Shown: positions 1 through 10,152 of the stretch, piece by piece | Layout: every line of letters begins with the position of its first letter | Position numbering within the stretch: position 1 is the first letter of the stretch | Origin: Ipomoea triloba | Taxonomy: Eukaryota > Streptophyta > Magnoliopsida > Solanales > Convolvulaceae | Direction of reading: 5' to 3' | DNA: 64,000 nucleotides | Assembly: GCF_003576645.1 (NCBI RefSeq) | Contig: NC_044916.1 | Coordinates: 26,505,202-26,569,201 of the forward strand | Notes under the pieces: generated by a model | Told to the model about the DNA's origin: nothing | Seen by the model: only the letters and a program-made list of their open reading frames with translations | The model's database searches: none | Position numbers and translations under genes: made by a program

Positions 1-18
1 CCACAAGGTCTTGGCAAG
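1..18 (-). mobile_element. SINE head fragment at window edge
   Basis: The first bases match the tRNA-like head (CTTGTGG with GCCAAGA) of the SINE at 2899-3064, read on the minus strand. Only the head lies inside the window, so this is a partial call based on similarity to the better copy. Confidence 0.4.
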
Positions 19-210
19 TTTAATTCTTGGTGGGAGCAATCTATTCGCGTTTTTTTGAGTTGAGTTAATCAATTATAAATAATTTAGACTAATTTTTCTT
101 AATATTGTAGTTCTTTAAATCACAATGTAAAATTTATCCGGTACAAAATTTTAAATAGTGACTACAAAATTTTCTTCTAACCTTAGAACTAATCATGTTC
201 TTTAATTTAA

Positions 211-981
211 GGTGTGTTTGGAAACCCGGAAAATGATTTCTGGAAATCATTTTCCAGGTTTTTTGTGTTTGGGAAGGCTAGGGAAAACATGGTCAAAGGA
301 AAACAACCCAATGGTCAATGGAAAATGAGGGGAAGTCATTTTCCAAGTCCTCTCCTGGGCATTTCTTTCCTCTTCTCCTCTTCTCTTGCTTTTGGCTTCC
401 AACACTCATTTTTTCTTCTCGTGCCATTATCATCTTCCTATCATCAAACCTTTTCTTCCTTTTCTTTTTTTGTTGATTTATTTTCTAAGATCTGAAAACA
501 TTTTCCTAATTTCTGAGCAAAATGAACTGATTTCTACTGGATTGAAAAACAAATTTCTGAAACCAGTCCACCGGACTGGTTTACGAAACCAGTCACGGAC
601 TTGTTTGTTGGCCGTCGAACCAGTCCGTGATTGGTTTCGTAAACCAATCTGTGGACTGGTTTCGATTGGTTCCCCAAATTTTTTTTTAATTTATTTATTT
701 TTTATTATGTTTTTGAGATATTGTGAATTTTTTGTTATAAATGAATGATTTGTGATATTATTGTGGTGATTATTTTGCATTTTTGAATTGTATAGATGGA
801 TAATAATTATGTTCGATATTTATTTATACAATTCTGTTCATTTTCTGACCTATTTTCTGGAAAATGAAACAAACACAAAAAACAAAGTTTTCTGCTGTGC
901 AGCCAAACACAAGAAAGGAAAATGATTTCTAGAAAATGACTCATTTTCCAGAAAACATTTTCCAGCTTTCCAAACACATCC
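211..981. mobile_element. Tourist-like MITE (771 bp)
   Basis: The ends are inverted copies: GGTGTGTTTGGAAA on the left and TTTCCAAACACATCC on the right. Subterminal inverted sequence (GAAAATGATTTCTGGAAA) follows. TTAA flanks both sides (207-210 and 982-985), which fits the TAA/TTAA target sites of PIF/Harbinger-derived Tourist elements. The middle (about 555-665) holds several inverted copies of an ACCAGTC / GACTGGT motif that could fold as a hairpin. There is no transposase, and the open frames inside are not genes. Confidence 0.75.
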
Positions 982-1556
982 TTAATTGGAAAAAAATGAC
1001 TTAGGACTTAGGAGCACTCAAAGAAAACTTGGACAACCAAATATTAAACTGAAATTATGAATAAACCCAATGTAAATTTTAGAATTTAAACTCAACGGCC
1101 TATCTTTCCTCCTTCGACACTATAATTATATAGAAATAAATAATGAGGATTTTATAATGCTGCATCCAAGAATTATACACTATTTCTATTTCTATTTCTT
1201 TATTCAAACTATTTGTTAACACGTACTAATTGAGTCGTAATGATAAATTATAAAAATTAAAAAATCTTTATTAAGATTTTAAAAAGGAGAGAGAGTAAAT
1301 GACATATTTGATCTTATTTATATATCAGACTAAATATTCTTATATTTTTTATCCCTCTATTATTTTTAAAATGATAATTTTTATTCATTTCATTAACTCT
1401 CTATTGACTTGATGACTAGAAAGTTATAAGTTTTAACTTTTGGGAAGTCTATATAGCCATCAAAATATATAGGATGAGAGATTTACTACACAAGCTGCGG
1501 CTAGAATTATGAGTGAATATGTAGAAGCTAATGAGGAAAAGAAAATGAAAGCTTAC
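982..1556. other. AT-rich stretch, possible start of callose synthase intron 1
   Basis: No gene is seen. If the callose synthase exon to the right is live, this is the beginning of its first intron on the minus strand, with the MITE at 211-981 lying inside it. Confidence 0.35.
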
Positions 1557-1788
1557 AAAGATAGGCTACACGAGGCTCCTCGAGTTGAATTTGATTGGCG
1601 ACACGAAGAAACCTCTGAATATCGGAGGCCAAAGTGACGGGCAGCTTTTCACTGTCAAAGGGCTCGGGGGCATGTTCAGGCCAGTAAGTGATTGATCTTG
1701 TGATGAACGGCCTGTCGCTGCCGCTTCTGTAGCTCGTACTAGCCCCCTCATCACCGCCGATGGGCTCTGCAACAACGATCTCCGACAT
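1557..1788 (-). CDS. Callose synthase (glucan synthase-like), first exon only
   Basis: Callose synthases are large plasma-membrane 1,3-beta-glucan synthases of about 1,900 residues; their soluble N-terminus carries a Vta1-like region. This exon starts at the ATG at 1788 and encodes 77 codons plus one base. The end reads RVANQIQLEEPRVAYL, matching the conserved RVANEIE..PRVAYLC motif near the N-terminus of the family. A good donor (GTAAGC) follows at 1556, and the Cys codon would be split by the intron. No second exon (expected RF.AFEKAH) appears in the remaining 1.5 kb on the left, so either the gene continues past the window across a long intron or this is an isolated fragment. Recognition is by motif only; the paralogue is not assigned. 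Confidence 0.6.
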
Positions 1789-2898
1789 GCTAAGCTACAC
1801 ACACAATTCAAAACCAATAACAAATTAAACTAACTCTGATCTTCTTGTTGTTGCATGGGCTTGAGAGTATGTATGTATAAACTAAAAATGGGATCTTTAA
1901 TTTGGTGTATATACATACATATGTGAGCGCGGTTTGCTTTTCCTTGTTGCTTTTTGGGATATCTTTTTTGCTTTTATTTGCTTTTTGATTGATCTTGAAT
2001 ATAATGGATGTGTTAACGTGGGATGGAGTACAGTTGAAAGGGGAATTGTTAATTGGCATGAGTTTCTTTAATTTGGCGGGTATTTTCTTAGTGTATGTAT
2101 GTGTTTAAAGTGGAAATTAAAGCCAAAAGTTCAAGAATGGGGCCGCCCATGGGGCAAAGTGGCAAACCCATTGTTCACTTGCTTAAGGAATCAAATTGTG
2201 AATCATCCATCGTATAGTAGTATATACTTAGGATTTTGTTTTTGCTTATTACACTATTTTTTCTTCTTTTACTTTTTTCATGAAATCTTAGGCAAAAGTA
2301 GGGGTGTAAATGAACCGAACGACTCTCGAGCCACTCTGTCAAAAATTCGGCTCGAGCTCGAGCGGATTCGTTTTGCAATCGAGCTAAGGTCGAGTGTAAA
2401 TATTTAAGGCCGGTGGCTCAATATGAAAGAGAAAGATAACTGTAATTTATTTGGAACAAAATGCATTGAGATCCTAAGCGATTAACTACTTGAACTACAA
2501 TTTGCTCACTCTCATATTAATGTTTAAATATATTTGTCTATCTTTCCTATTAAATATAAAAACTTTCTTTCATTTTTCTACTATGATTATATTAGATAAT
2601 TTCAAAATTGGCAACCTTAATCTTATTAGTTAAATAATTCAATTTGTATGATTCATTGCTAGAAACCAATGTCTTTATAGTCCGAAACTCCAAATTGAAA
2701 TGAACTTAATACCCTTTAAATTTAATTAATTAGTATCGATTTCAAAACTTGTAAATGAAGTAATATATAAGAACTCTCTGAATGTATGTGATACAATAAC
2801 AGTTGGGTTTTTAAACAATCAAAGTTTAATGTGACATCAAGAGGTCATTATATTGCATTTGTTATGAAAACTTACTACTTAATAAATCAAGTTTAATT
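1789..2898. other. Flank of the callose synthase exon; dispersed repeat fragment
   Basis: No gene is supported. Around 2300-2410 there is a short piece rich in CTCGAGC/GAGCTCGAG that resembles a common dispersed plant repeat. The region just right of 1788 would be the promoter and 5' UTR of the callose synthase exon. No clear TATA box could be fixed. Confidence 0.4.
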
Positions 2899-3064
2899 TT
2901 TTTTTTTTGAATACTACTAACCCTATTACAATGCAGTATCTGTCCATAACTACTTTTTCAATCTATTGAAGCACAAGAATCAATATTGACTACACTAAGG
3001 CTCGAACCCACCACCTCCCATTAAAGGGAAGAGTTTGATGCCACTGGACCACAAGGTTCTTGGC
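2899..3064 (-). mobile_element. tRNA-derived SINE with 15-bp target-site duplication
   Basis: On the minus strand the element begins with GCCAAGAACCTTGTGGTCC, has an A-box-like TGGTCCAGTGG and a B-box-like GGTTCGAGCC, and ends in a poly-A tract (poly-T on plus). The 15-bp AAATCAAGTTTAATT flanks it exactly on both sides (2884-2898 and 3065-3079). This is a clear retroposition signature. Related copies are at 6131-6244 and 34799-34935. Confidence 0.88.
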
Positions 3065-3079
3065 AAATCAAGTTTAATT

Positions 3080-3699
3080 AATTACTATATATGGTTAAAC
3101 TTGGCATAGTGAAAAAGCTACTTTTAATGCTCAATTATTTTGCCTGCACATGCATGTTGATGTTAATATATGAAGTATTAGTGCTCTCCTAATTGTCTTC
3201 TTTCACCAGATAAAAAGGAGATGCGAAGAAAGTTAGGAATGAGAGGAACTCTGCGCGCGAGTTAGCCAATAAAGATTGGGACAGTAAGTAATTGGTCAAA
3301 AATCTTTATAGGTGGAAAGGTTGTTGCTTTCTGGGCCAACTTTTTTTTTTTTTTTTTTTTTGGGTTAATAAAAAACATTAAAATGTGGAACCTTAATGGG
3401 TGGTTTGTCTGAGAGGGTGTGTGGGGTTCATCAGCTTTAGTTAGTCTTGAAAAAAGTGATGAAACTCTCATGTACATGCATGACTCCATGCATCACAAAT
3501 GGAAAACAGACAGAAATTATTTTTTTTAAAAAAACATACTTTTTGTTGTTTAGAGGAATTTCTTCCCTGTTAAGAATAAGAATAGGAATAGTTAGTCATG
3601 TCAGAGGCAGAGGCTTATGTAATTATGTTACAAAATCAATGTTTCTGCCGGCCTCCAAGATAGTAAAGTGATAAAAAGTGTGTTAATGTTTATTTATTA
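3080..3699. other. AT-rich intergenic DNA
   Basis: I see no gene, RNA or clear element here, apart from a T18 homopolymer near 3343-3360. Confidence 0.4.
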
Positions 3700-4218
3700 C
3701 CCCGTTAATCCCATTTTACCTGTATTATTAATTATTTATTAATCAAATTAATTCTTTTTTATTATTATTTACTTTTTTTTTAGTTTTAAAATTGATATTT
3801 TTATATTTAATAATACTTTTAATTTAATTTTTATATACTAATATTAACGAGTTAATACCTCCAATGGTCCTCCGAGTATTAGCGATATACTAGTGGTGGT
3901 CACTCGTCTTTAAAACGACCAGGATTCGTCCTCTATCTTTTTCAAAATAACCACCCGAGGTCCTCCGTTAGGTTGGGTGTCAATTAAACGTTAATTTTTG
4001 AGGGCAAAATTGACATTAAAATTATTTCATCGTTTAAGCTATTCTCCGTGGCTGGAATTTACCCAATTTCCTTCTCCAAAATCAATTTCCTCCAAAATGA
4101 AGAACTTGACCGCTAGCCCCTTTCTCCAAGTTGGAATCTGCAAAATCAGACCTACAAAGTACAATTCCATTCTTCTTACAATCATTTGAAAGCCCTCTCT
4201 AAACCCTCAGTCGCCGCT

Positions 4219-4804
4219 ATGGGAACGCCGGAAACTTCAAGGGTCGGCGGCGCGTTCGACTGCGACAAGCTAAAGCAAGGGAATCTAATGGCAATCCAGA
4301 TTATATGTCCAAGTTGGAATCTGCAGAAACAAAGCTTCACGAACTAAAGTCAAATATGGGTAAATTGGGGAAAGAAGCTTCTGCTGCAATGGCTGCTGTC
4401 GAAGCTCAACAACAAAGATTGACCCTTCAGCGACTCATAGCCATGGTAATACTGTCCTCTAAGGGTCGCCGGAAACTTCAAGGGTCGCTAGACGATGTCG
4501 GCGGCGCGTTCGACTGCTCCATGGTCTAGGTCCGCCAAAAGGAGGATTCGTGGAATTCTATCATCGCTGGAGCCGCCACGGGCGGCGTCCACTCCCTGCG
4601 GCAAGGTCTCGGCGCCTCCGCAGATCTACGTCGATGACCCTATGGCACCCCATGTGAGCCTCGGCGCCTCTGCGAATCTACGTCTTCCCTGTCCCCGATC
4701 GCATATTGTTCGGAGGAAACAAAGAGGAAGAGAAGAAGAGCAGCGACGTGAAAACGGAGATTCTGGAGAGCTTTGATTCGCCCATCCCACCAACATTCAC
4801 TTAA
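4219..4804 (+). pseudogene. TIM17 gene pieces captured in the Pack-MULE
   Basis: TIM17 is a subunit of the TIM23 protein-import complex of the mitochondrial inner membrane. Three pieces are seen: the N-terminus MGTPETSR at 4219; a middle piece at about 4466-4630 reading VGGAFDCSMV, a stop, then VRQKEDSWNSIIAGAATGG; and a C-terminal piece 4685-4804 ending in KTEILESFDSPIPPTFT and a stop. In the family the position of the internal stop is usually Tyr. The first transmembrane helices are missing, so this cannot make TIM17. The 5' piece (CGCCGGAAACTTCAAGGGTC) occurs twice, on each side of the SH3P segment. Gene identity rests on remembered family motifs. Confidence 0.75.
4254..4445 (+). pseudogene. 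SH3P (SH3 domain-containing protein) exon captured in the Pack-MULE
   Basis: The translation runs QAKARESNGNPDYMSKLE, then ETKLHELKSNMGKLGKEAS and AAVEAQQQRLTLQRLIAM. This matches the end of the BAR region of plant SH3P1-3 proteins, which bind membranes in clathrin trafficking and autophagy. The piece ends at ATG|GTAATA, a likely captured exon end plus donor. It has no start, SH3 domain or stop of its own. It is embedded between two copies of the TIM17 5' sequence. Confidence 0.8.
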
Positions 4805-5390
4805 AGTGAAATTCCCTTCAAATTCAAAGGTAAATTTTTAGTTTTTATTGTAGAAAAATTGAAATTAGTTTTATTATGAGAATCGGATTCAAGGCTTTAG
4901 TAGAATAATAGCAAATGTATGTTGCCTTTCCCATCAATAAAAGGATTTTTGCAATTTTCAAACAGCTGAGAATTTGTAATTTATCTATTTGCAAATAAAT
5001 TTGATTTCCAAGAATCTTGAATACTGTTCATCTTGGTCATTGCTTTTTGAGTGAATGTTCATGGTATAATGCTCATGCCTCTCAAGTAAATTAGATGGAA
5101 GCTTAAGAAGACTTGCTTATATATCCATCTTCTTATGGCGTACATGAATTGTTTGTCATTGCTACAATGGCGATGGGGTTTTTTTCATCCTCATCCATGG
5201 CATAAAATGGTCCATCCTCATACAAAGCCTCCTTTGGCAAAACAACTTGAAGAACTTGAGCTTAGGGCTGACAATTGGGGAAAAATAACGCTCTCAACTG
5301 GAAAATTTGAGCTTAAACATCAAATACATGGAAATGACCAGTTTGCCCTCATTTTTAACGTCAGTTTGACACCGTTTCTACGAGAGGACC
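4805..5390 (+). other. Remaining Pack-MULE interior, possibly a third captured piece
   Basis: The first part looks like the TIM17 3' UTR. Near 5135-5390 a frame stays open (ending about LAKQLEELELRADNW) that I cannot assign. It may be another captured fragment or chance. Confidence 0.3.
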
Positions 5391-5615
5391 ACGGGTGGTT
5401 ATTTTGAAAAAGATAGAGGATGAATCCTGGTCGTTTTAAAGACGAGGGACCACCACTGGTATATCGCTAATACTCGGAGGACCATTGGAGGTATTAACTC
5501 TAATATTAACATTAAAATTATGAAATTAAAAAATAAATTATAAATAACTTCAGTTAAGTCTCATTATGTTAATCAAATAAGGTACAAAATGGGACAAAGT
5601 AGGCACTCTGTATTT

Positions 5616-6130
5616 ATTATTACGGAGTATTAATTATTATATAGAAAAAATGATATTTTTCTCCTTGAATTATAGACTTATAGCACTTTTTCTCCTGAGT
5701 TATTCACCAAACCGGACACTATAGCAACCAAACTGAAATTGAAACAGTAAAGACGGTTCGTGTTACAATTCAGAACTTGAAAAAATAAAAATAAAATAAA
5801 ATAATTGTTGAATTTCGACTATTTTAAAATCGAATTTACACAAATAAATAAATAAATTTTGTACCAACGGTTCATACCGAAACTGGAATCAGAATAAATG
5901 CGAACCGGAACCGAACATATTTATCATTTACAAACGGCGTTTACAACCGGTCCACATTGGTAATGTGCCAACGATCCAAAAATAGTAAGAAATAAACTGA
6001 GAATGTTGGTTGAAAAAATCTAATGTTTATTGTCCTCTATTTATAAGCTTTGCTGTTTATCAAAAAAACTTTGCTGTTGGTCCTTGAAAAGTCTTTGTTG
6101 CTTAATAGAAGTCATAATACTTTAACCTCT
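5616..6130. other. Intergenic AT-rich DNA
   Basis: No gene is supported. Fragments such as CTCCTGAGTTATTCACCAAACC hint at old MITE material, but I could not find paired ends. Confidence 0.35.
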
Positions 6131-6244
6131 GCCAAAAACCTTGTGGTTTAGTGGCACCCGTTTTACACTCCCACATGAAAGGGAGTGGGTTCGAGCGTGC
6201 TTCAGTAGGTTGAGAAGTTCATACTACATTGTAACAGAGTCAAT
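6131..6244 (+). mobile_element. tRNA-derived SINE, internally shortened copy
   Basis: The head GCCAAAAACCTTGTGG, the A-box-like TGGTTTAGTGG and the B-box-like GGGTTCGAGC match the SINE at 2899-3064. Flanks ACTTTAACCTCT (6119-6130) and ACTTGAACCTCT (6245-6256) differ at one base and are a likely 12-bp target-site duplication. Confidence 0.75.
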
Positions 6245-6361
6245 ACTTGAACCTCTGTTCTACTGTATGCCTGTAATAGCATTGTTATCCTTAAAACACT
6301 TCCATTGTTTGGAAAGTATGGTGTTAATTAGCAATTACTCAGCTATAAACTATTGTTGTTG

Positions 6362-6815
6362 GGCAAAAACTTATGTGAGACCGTCTCACCATGAGGAGGG
6401 TCGAGTCTGGTCGGATCAAGATACAAATGTAACACTTATATGCACAAATGCCATACTTATATGCTCAAATGTAATACTAATCAGGAATAAAATTTTTGTT
6501 ACTTATTAGGGTAAATATAATACTTTTAAGGGAAAATACAATACTTTTACATTTCGATTTAAAAGTATTACATTTTTCCTCAAAAGTATTATATTTGCCC
6601 TTATAAGTGAGAGACACTTGTCAACATTACTTATTATGAAAAATGTATTACTTTTTCTTTTATAAGTAACAAAAATTGTATTTTTGATTAGTGTTATATT
6701 TGAGCATATAAGTGTGAGATTTACACATATAAGTATGACATTTGCATGGTGCTTTGATCCGACCCGACCCGTCTCACGAATAAGGATCCGTGAGGCAGTC
6801 TCACAAGTGTGACCC
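6362..6815 (+). mobile_element. Mutator-type MITE, copy 1
   Basis: Terminal inverted repeats contain CTTRTGTGAGACCGTCTCAC. The inside is a long imperfect palindrome of AAGTATTACATTT-type words. It matches the element at 19701-20159 in the opposite orientation. Flanking TTGTTGGG on both sides is a plausible 8-bp target site. Confidence 0.75.
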
Positions 6816-7244
6816 TTGTTGGGTAGTCTTGCTATTTAGTAGACTTCTACTACTAATCCTTGTTTTCTAATGACTTCAAAATGAATTTCCTTATACTTCA
6901 TCATGCAATGACCAAAATCTAAAATTCTATCTATAAAATTTAAAAATTGGGGTTTCAAATCTTTACCTATATTATAATTTGCCTCATAAAAATATAATTA
7001 CATTTCTTCATAACATACATACATATATATGTATAATATAGTTAATTATCAGTGGCATTTCTGTAGTATAACATGTCTTTTTAAGGGGAAAAAAAAATCC
7101 AATGCCTAATCTTCAAAAAAAAAAAAAAAACCAATGCCTATAATTCTATAGAGGTGTGAATGTGCAAATACCAATTTAACCATAATCTTACTATTCAGAA
7201 TATATAAATTTATGGGGACAACTTCAGGAGTTCGTCTACAATAA
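6816..7244. other. AT-rich intergenic DNA
   Basis: No feature is supported beyond short AT runs and an A-rich tract near 7085-7130. Confidence 0.4.
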
Positions 7245-7641
7245 TAGGGATGACAATTTGCCCCTTCTCTGAAAGGGATCTCCGATCCTCGCCCCGTCGA
7301 GGACAGAGATGAGAAAATTTTTCGGGGAACGGAGCCGGGGACGGGGATGGGGACGGGAACGGAGATACCCCTCCCCTCCCTGCCCCGTCCCCGAATAATA
7401 TATATATACATACATATATATATATATATATTAAGATTTAAGTTTTTTAATTAAAAATTATCTTAATTTAAAATTTTAAAACTAAAAATTAATCGGAGAC
7501 CCACTTAATTTTTCGCGGAAATAAAAATGAGGACTATTTCCAATTTTCCGTTGAGATAGGGATGGGGACAGGGACGGAGTCGAGATTTTGGGGACGGGTA
7601 CGCGGAGTAAACCCTCCGCCCCATGCCCGTTCCCATCCCTA
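7245..7641. mobile_element. MITE with TAGGGATG ends, GGGGACGGGG-rich
   Basis: Inverted TAGGGATG...CATCCCTA ends enclose repeated GGGGACGGGG-type words at both sides and an AT-rich centre. This is a widespread plant hAT-like MITE type. A clean 8-bp target duplication was not found. Confidence 0.5.
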
Positions 7642-7766
7642 ACTATAGGCTATAAGAAAGAATATAAAGATTTATTTTGGTGGGTTACTTTTTATTCTTT
7701 TTCGGTTTTTCCAATGGCGCGAAGCAGCTATCTTCCTTATTATGAACCGTTGTCGCTATCCCAGGC

Positions 7767-9932
7767 ATGTTAACAATGCGAAGGGCCCTTCGAGTCTACC
7801 ATTCTTTCAGAAACTACACCTCTCTTTCAATCCTTCGTTACTTCGTTTCTGCTACTCGAACCCTCAAGAATTGCAACGCTGATCGGATCAAATTCCTCAT
7901 ATACTGCAATTCCCAGATATCGGAAAATGGCCGGAAAGGGAACATTGAAGAGGCCGAGTCAATTTTTTATGGCATGTCCGCTAAAAATATTGTATCTTGG
8001 ACGGCAATGCTCTCGGCGTACGGTCAAAACGGGCTGCTCAAGAAAGCCCGTGACCTGTTTGACAAAATGCCCCAACGAACAGTTGTGTCGTGGAATGCGA
8101 TGTTAACGGCTTATATGAGGAGCAGAGTTGAGATTGATGAGATATTCAAGTTTTTTGGGTCGATGACAGAGCGAAACGCAGTGTCTTTTGCGGCTATGGT
8201 CACGGGGTTTGTTAATGCAGGGAGTTTCATTGAGGCTGAGAAATTGTATCACAAGACTCCAGTGGTTTTCCGTGAGCCAGTCTGTTCAAATGTGCTGATA
8301 AATGGGTACTTAAAGAATGGGAAGCTGGAGGAGGCAGTTCGGGTTTTTGAGAGTATGGTGGAAAAGGATGTTGTTTCTTACAGTTCAATGGTTGATGGGT
8401 ACTGTAAAAATGGGAATGTTACTGAGGCTAGGAAGTTGTTTGATGTGATGTGGGAGAGAAACGCGGTAACTTGGAGTTCTATGATCAATGGGTATATGAA
8501 AGTAGGGTCCTTTGAGGATGGGTTTGAATTGTTTCTGCAAATGAGAAGGGAAGGTGAGGTGAGGGTTGAGCCAACTACATTCACTATAATTTTTGAAGCT
8601 TGTGGGAGATACTGTAAATATGAACTAGGTTGTCAAATTCATGGATTGGTCTTACGATTAGGACATGAATGTGATGTTTTCTTAGGCAATTCCATCATAA
8701 CCATGTATTCTAGATTTGGTTATATAAATGCAGCTAGAAGTACATTTGATGCAATGATACATAAGGATATAATTTCATGGAATTCTCTTATTAGTTGTTA
8801 TGTTCAAGGTGATAGACTTGAAGAGGCTTATGAACTTTTTGAGATGGCCCCAGAGAAGGATGTGGTTTCTTGGACCACTATGATTATGGGGTTTTCTAAC
8901 AGAGGGTTGACTGAGAAGTGCATTGCTTTGTTTGAAATGATGCCCAAGAAAGATGTTGTTGCTTGGTCTACTTTGATTTCTGGGTTTGTTCATAAGGGAG
9001 AATACGAGGAAGCTATTTGTTTGTATATAGAGATGCTTAGAAGTGCAGTTAGACCAAATTCTATTACTTTATCCAGTATGCTCAGTGCTTCAGCTGGGTT
9101 GGCAGCATTGAATCAGGGTTTGCAGGTACATGCTCATGTTTTCAAAATGCGTTTGGAATATGATTTGCTAATCCAAAGCTCCCTCGTCTCAATGTATTCC
9201 AAGTGCGGAAGCCTAAACGATGCTTATAGAATATTCAAATCTGTCAGGGAACCCAACATTTTTATTTTTAATGCCATGATAACTGGATTTGCCCAAAATG
9301 GTTTAGGCAATGAAGCACTTATATTATTCAAAGAGCTGGAGAGTGAAGGTGAAAAACCAAATGGCATTACCTTTATCGGTGTTCTCTCAGCCTGTGCACA
9401 CACTGGGATGGTAGAAGAAGGATGGAACTACTTTAAGTCCATGAGATCATTATATATGATAGAACCAGAACTTGATCACTATGCTATCATGGTTGATATC
9501 CTTGGTAAAGCGGGTTTGCTTGATGAGGCAATGAGTTTGATCAATTCAATGCCACTTGAGCCCCACTCTGGGGTTTGGGGTGCTCTTCTCAGTGCAAGTA
9601 GGACTCACTTGCGTCTTGATCTCGCAAAGGTTGCAGCTGAGCATATTTCTAACTTGGAGCCAAGCAACTCTGCTCCTTATGTTGTCTTGTCAGACATTTA
9701 CTCTTTTCTGGGGAAGAAGGAGGATGAGGAACAAGTAAGATTGGCAAAAAAATTGAAAAGGATAAAGAAGAGTCCAGGTTGCAGTTGGATCTTGTTGAAA
9801 AACAATGTTAACATGTTCCTGTCAGGAGACCTGTCTCATATGAACTTTAATGAGATCAAGATAACATTATGGATGATTACAGATAAAATGAAAAGCATAT
9901 ACAGTATAGATGACGATGAGTTACTTTTATAG
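7767..9932 (+). CDS. PLS-class pentatricopeptide repeat protein, E subgroup, mitochondrial
   Basis: This intronless 721-codon gene begins at ATG 7767; a second in-frame ATG lies three codons on. The first 35 residues (RRALRVYHSFRNYTSLSILR) are Arg/Ser-rich without acids, as in mitochondrial targeting peptides. From about residue 60 to 600 there are back-to-back PPR units with signatures such as NIVSWTAMLSAYGQNGLL, DVVSYSSMVDGYCKNGN and NAMITGFAQNGLGNEAL. The tail SPGCSWILLKNNVNMF is the E motif, and no DYW domain follows. The family binds organellar RNA base by base; PLS-E proteins usually direct C-to-U editing, with a DYW partner in trans. Length and layout resemble Arabidopsis At1g53600, an assignment from memory. 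The frame is intact. Confidence 0.92.
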   Translation: MLTMRRALRVYHSFRNYTSLSILRYFVSATRTLKNCNADRIKFLIYCNSQISENGRKGNIEEAESIFYGMSAKNIVSWTAMLSAYGQNGLLKKARDLFDKMPQRTVVSWNAMLTAYMRSRVEIDEIFKFFGSMTERNAVSFAAMVTGFVNAGSFIEAEKLYHKTPVVFREPVCSNVLINGYLKNGKLEEAVRVFESMVEKDVVSYSSMVDGYCKNGNVTEARKLFDVMWERNAVTWSSMINGYMKVGSFEDGFELFLQMRREGEVRVEPTTFTIIFEACGRYCKYELGCQIHGLVLRLGHECDVFLGNSIITMYSRFGYINAARSTFDAMIHKDIISWNSLISCYVQGDRLEEAYELFEMAPEKDVVSWTTMIMGFSNRGLTEKCIALFEMMPKKDVVAWSTLISGFVHKGEYEEAICLYIEMLRSAVRPNSITLSSMLSASAGLAALNQGLQVHAHVFKMRLEYDLLIQSSLVSMYSKCGSLNDAYRIFKSVREPNIFIFNAMITGFAQNGLGNEALILFKELESEGEKPNGITFIGVLSACAHTGMVEEGWNYFKSMRSLYMIEPELDHYAIMVDILGKAGLLDEAMSLINSMPLEPHSGVWGALLSASRTHLRLDLAKVAAEHISNLEPSNSAPYVVLSDIYSFLGKKEDEEQVRLAKKLKRIKKSPGCSWILLKNNVNMFLSGDLSHMNFNEIKITLWMITDKMKSIYSIDDDELLL

Positions 9933-10152
9933 TTGTTAATGAACTTTGTGAACACATATATGTTCTACTGTTAGATCTTATTAATCAGAATCATCCACTT
10001 CTTGTTCAATTGCAATTGCAATTTCAAGTGTGGTTTATTGAAAAAATTATTCAAGCTATGTTTTCCTGGTGTTTGCTAACAGGTTTTCACCCGAAAGGGC
10101 TGACTTGCAAAACTCGCATCACTCTTCATTTGCTTTTGTTTATACTTTGCAG
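9933..10152. other. PPR 3' flank
   Basis: This holds the PPR 3' UTR and intergenic DNA. The last 50 bases before 10153 are pyrimidine-rich and end in TTTGCAG, the acceptor of the CIPK remnant. Confidence 0.5.

Larger units (their letters stand above)
3849..5500. mobile_element. Pack-MULE (Mutator-like element carrying host gene pieces)
   Basis: Long terminal inverted repeats of over 100 bp bound the element. The left end begins GAGTTAATACCTCCAATGG and the right end is its exact reverse complement. The 10-bp TAATATTAAC flanks both sides (3839-3848 and 5501-5510), within the usual 8-11 bp for Mutator-like transposition. The interior has no transposase. It carries recognisable pieces of at least two unrelated host genes, TIM17 and SH3P, which defines a Pack-MULE. 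Confidence 0.9.
3700..5615. mobile_element. Stowaway-like MITE split by a Pack-MULE
   Basis: The left half (about 3700-3848) and right half (about 5511-5615) together resemble the remnant at about 10720-10975. Shared marks are CCCATTTTACCTG / TTATTTGTCC near one end, a central AATAATACTTTT, and CTTCAGTTAAGTC followed by a GGGAC-type end with ACGGAGTA. The Pack-MULE at 3849-5500 sits between the halves, so it inserted later. The outer limits are approximate. Confidence 0.5.

Noticed and set aside
214..748. Two overlapping open frames of 93 and 120 codons
   Set aside because: They lie inside the Tourist-like MITE and have no domain; the first begins at GTG.
5135..5407. A 90-codon frame in the Pack-MULE as a gene
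   Set aside because: No recognisable domain; it runs into the terminal inverted repeat, so at most a captured fragment.
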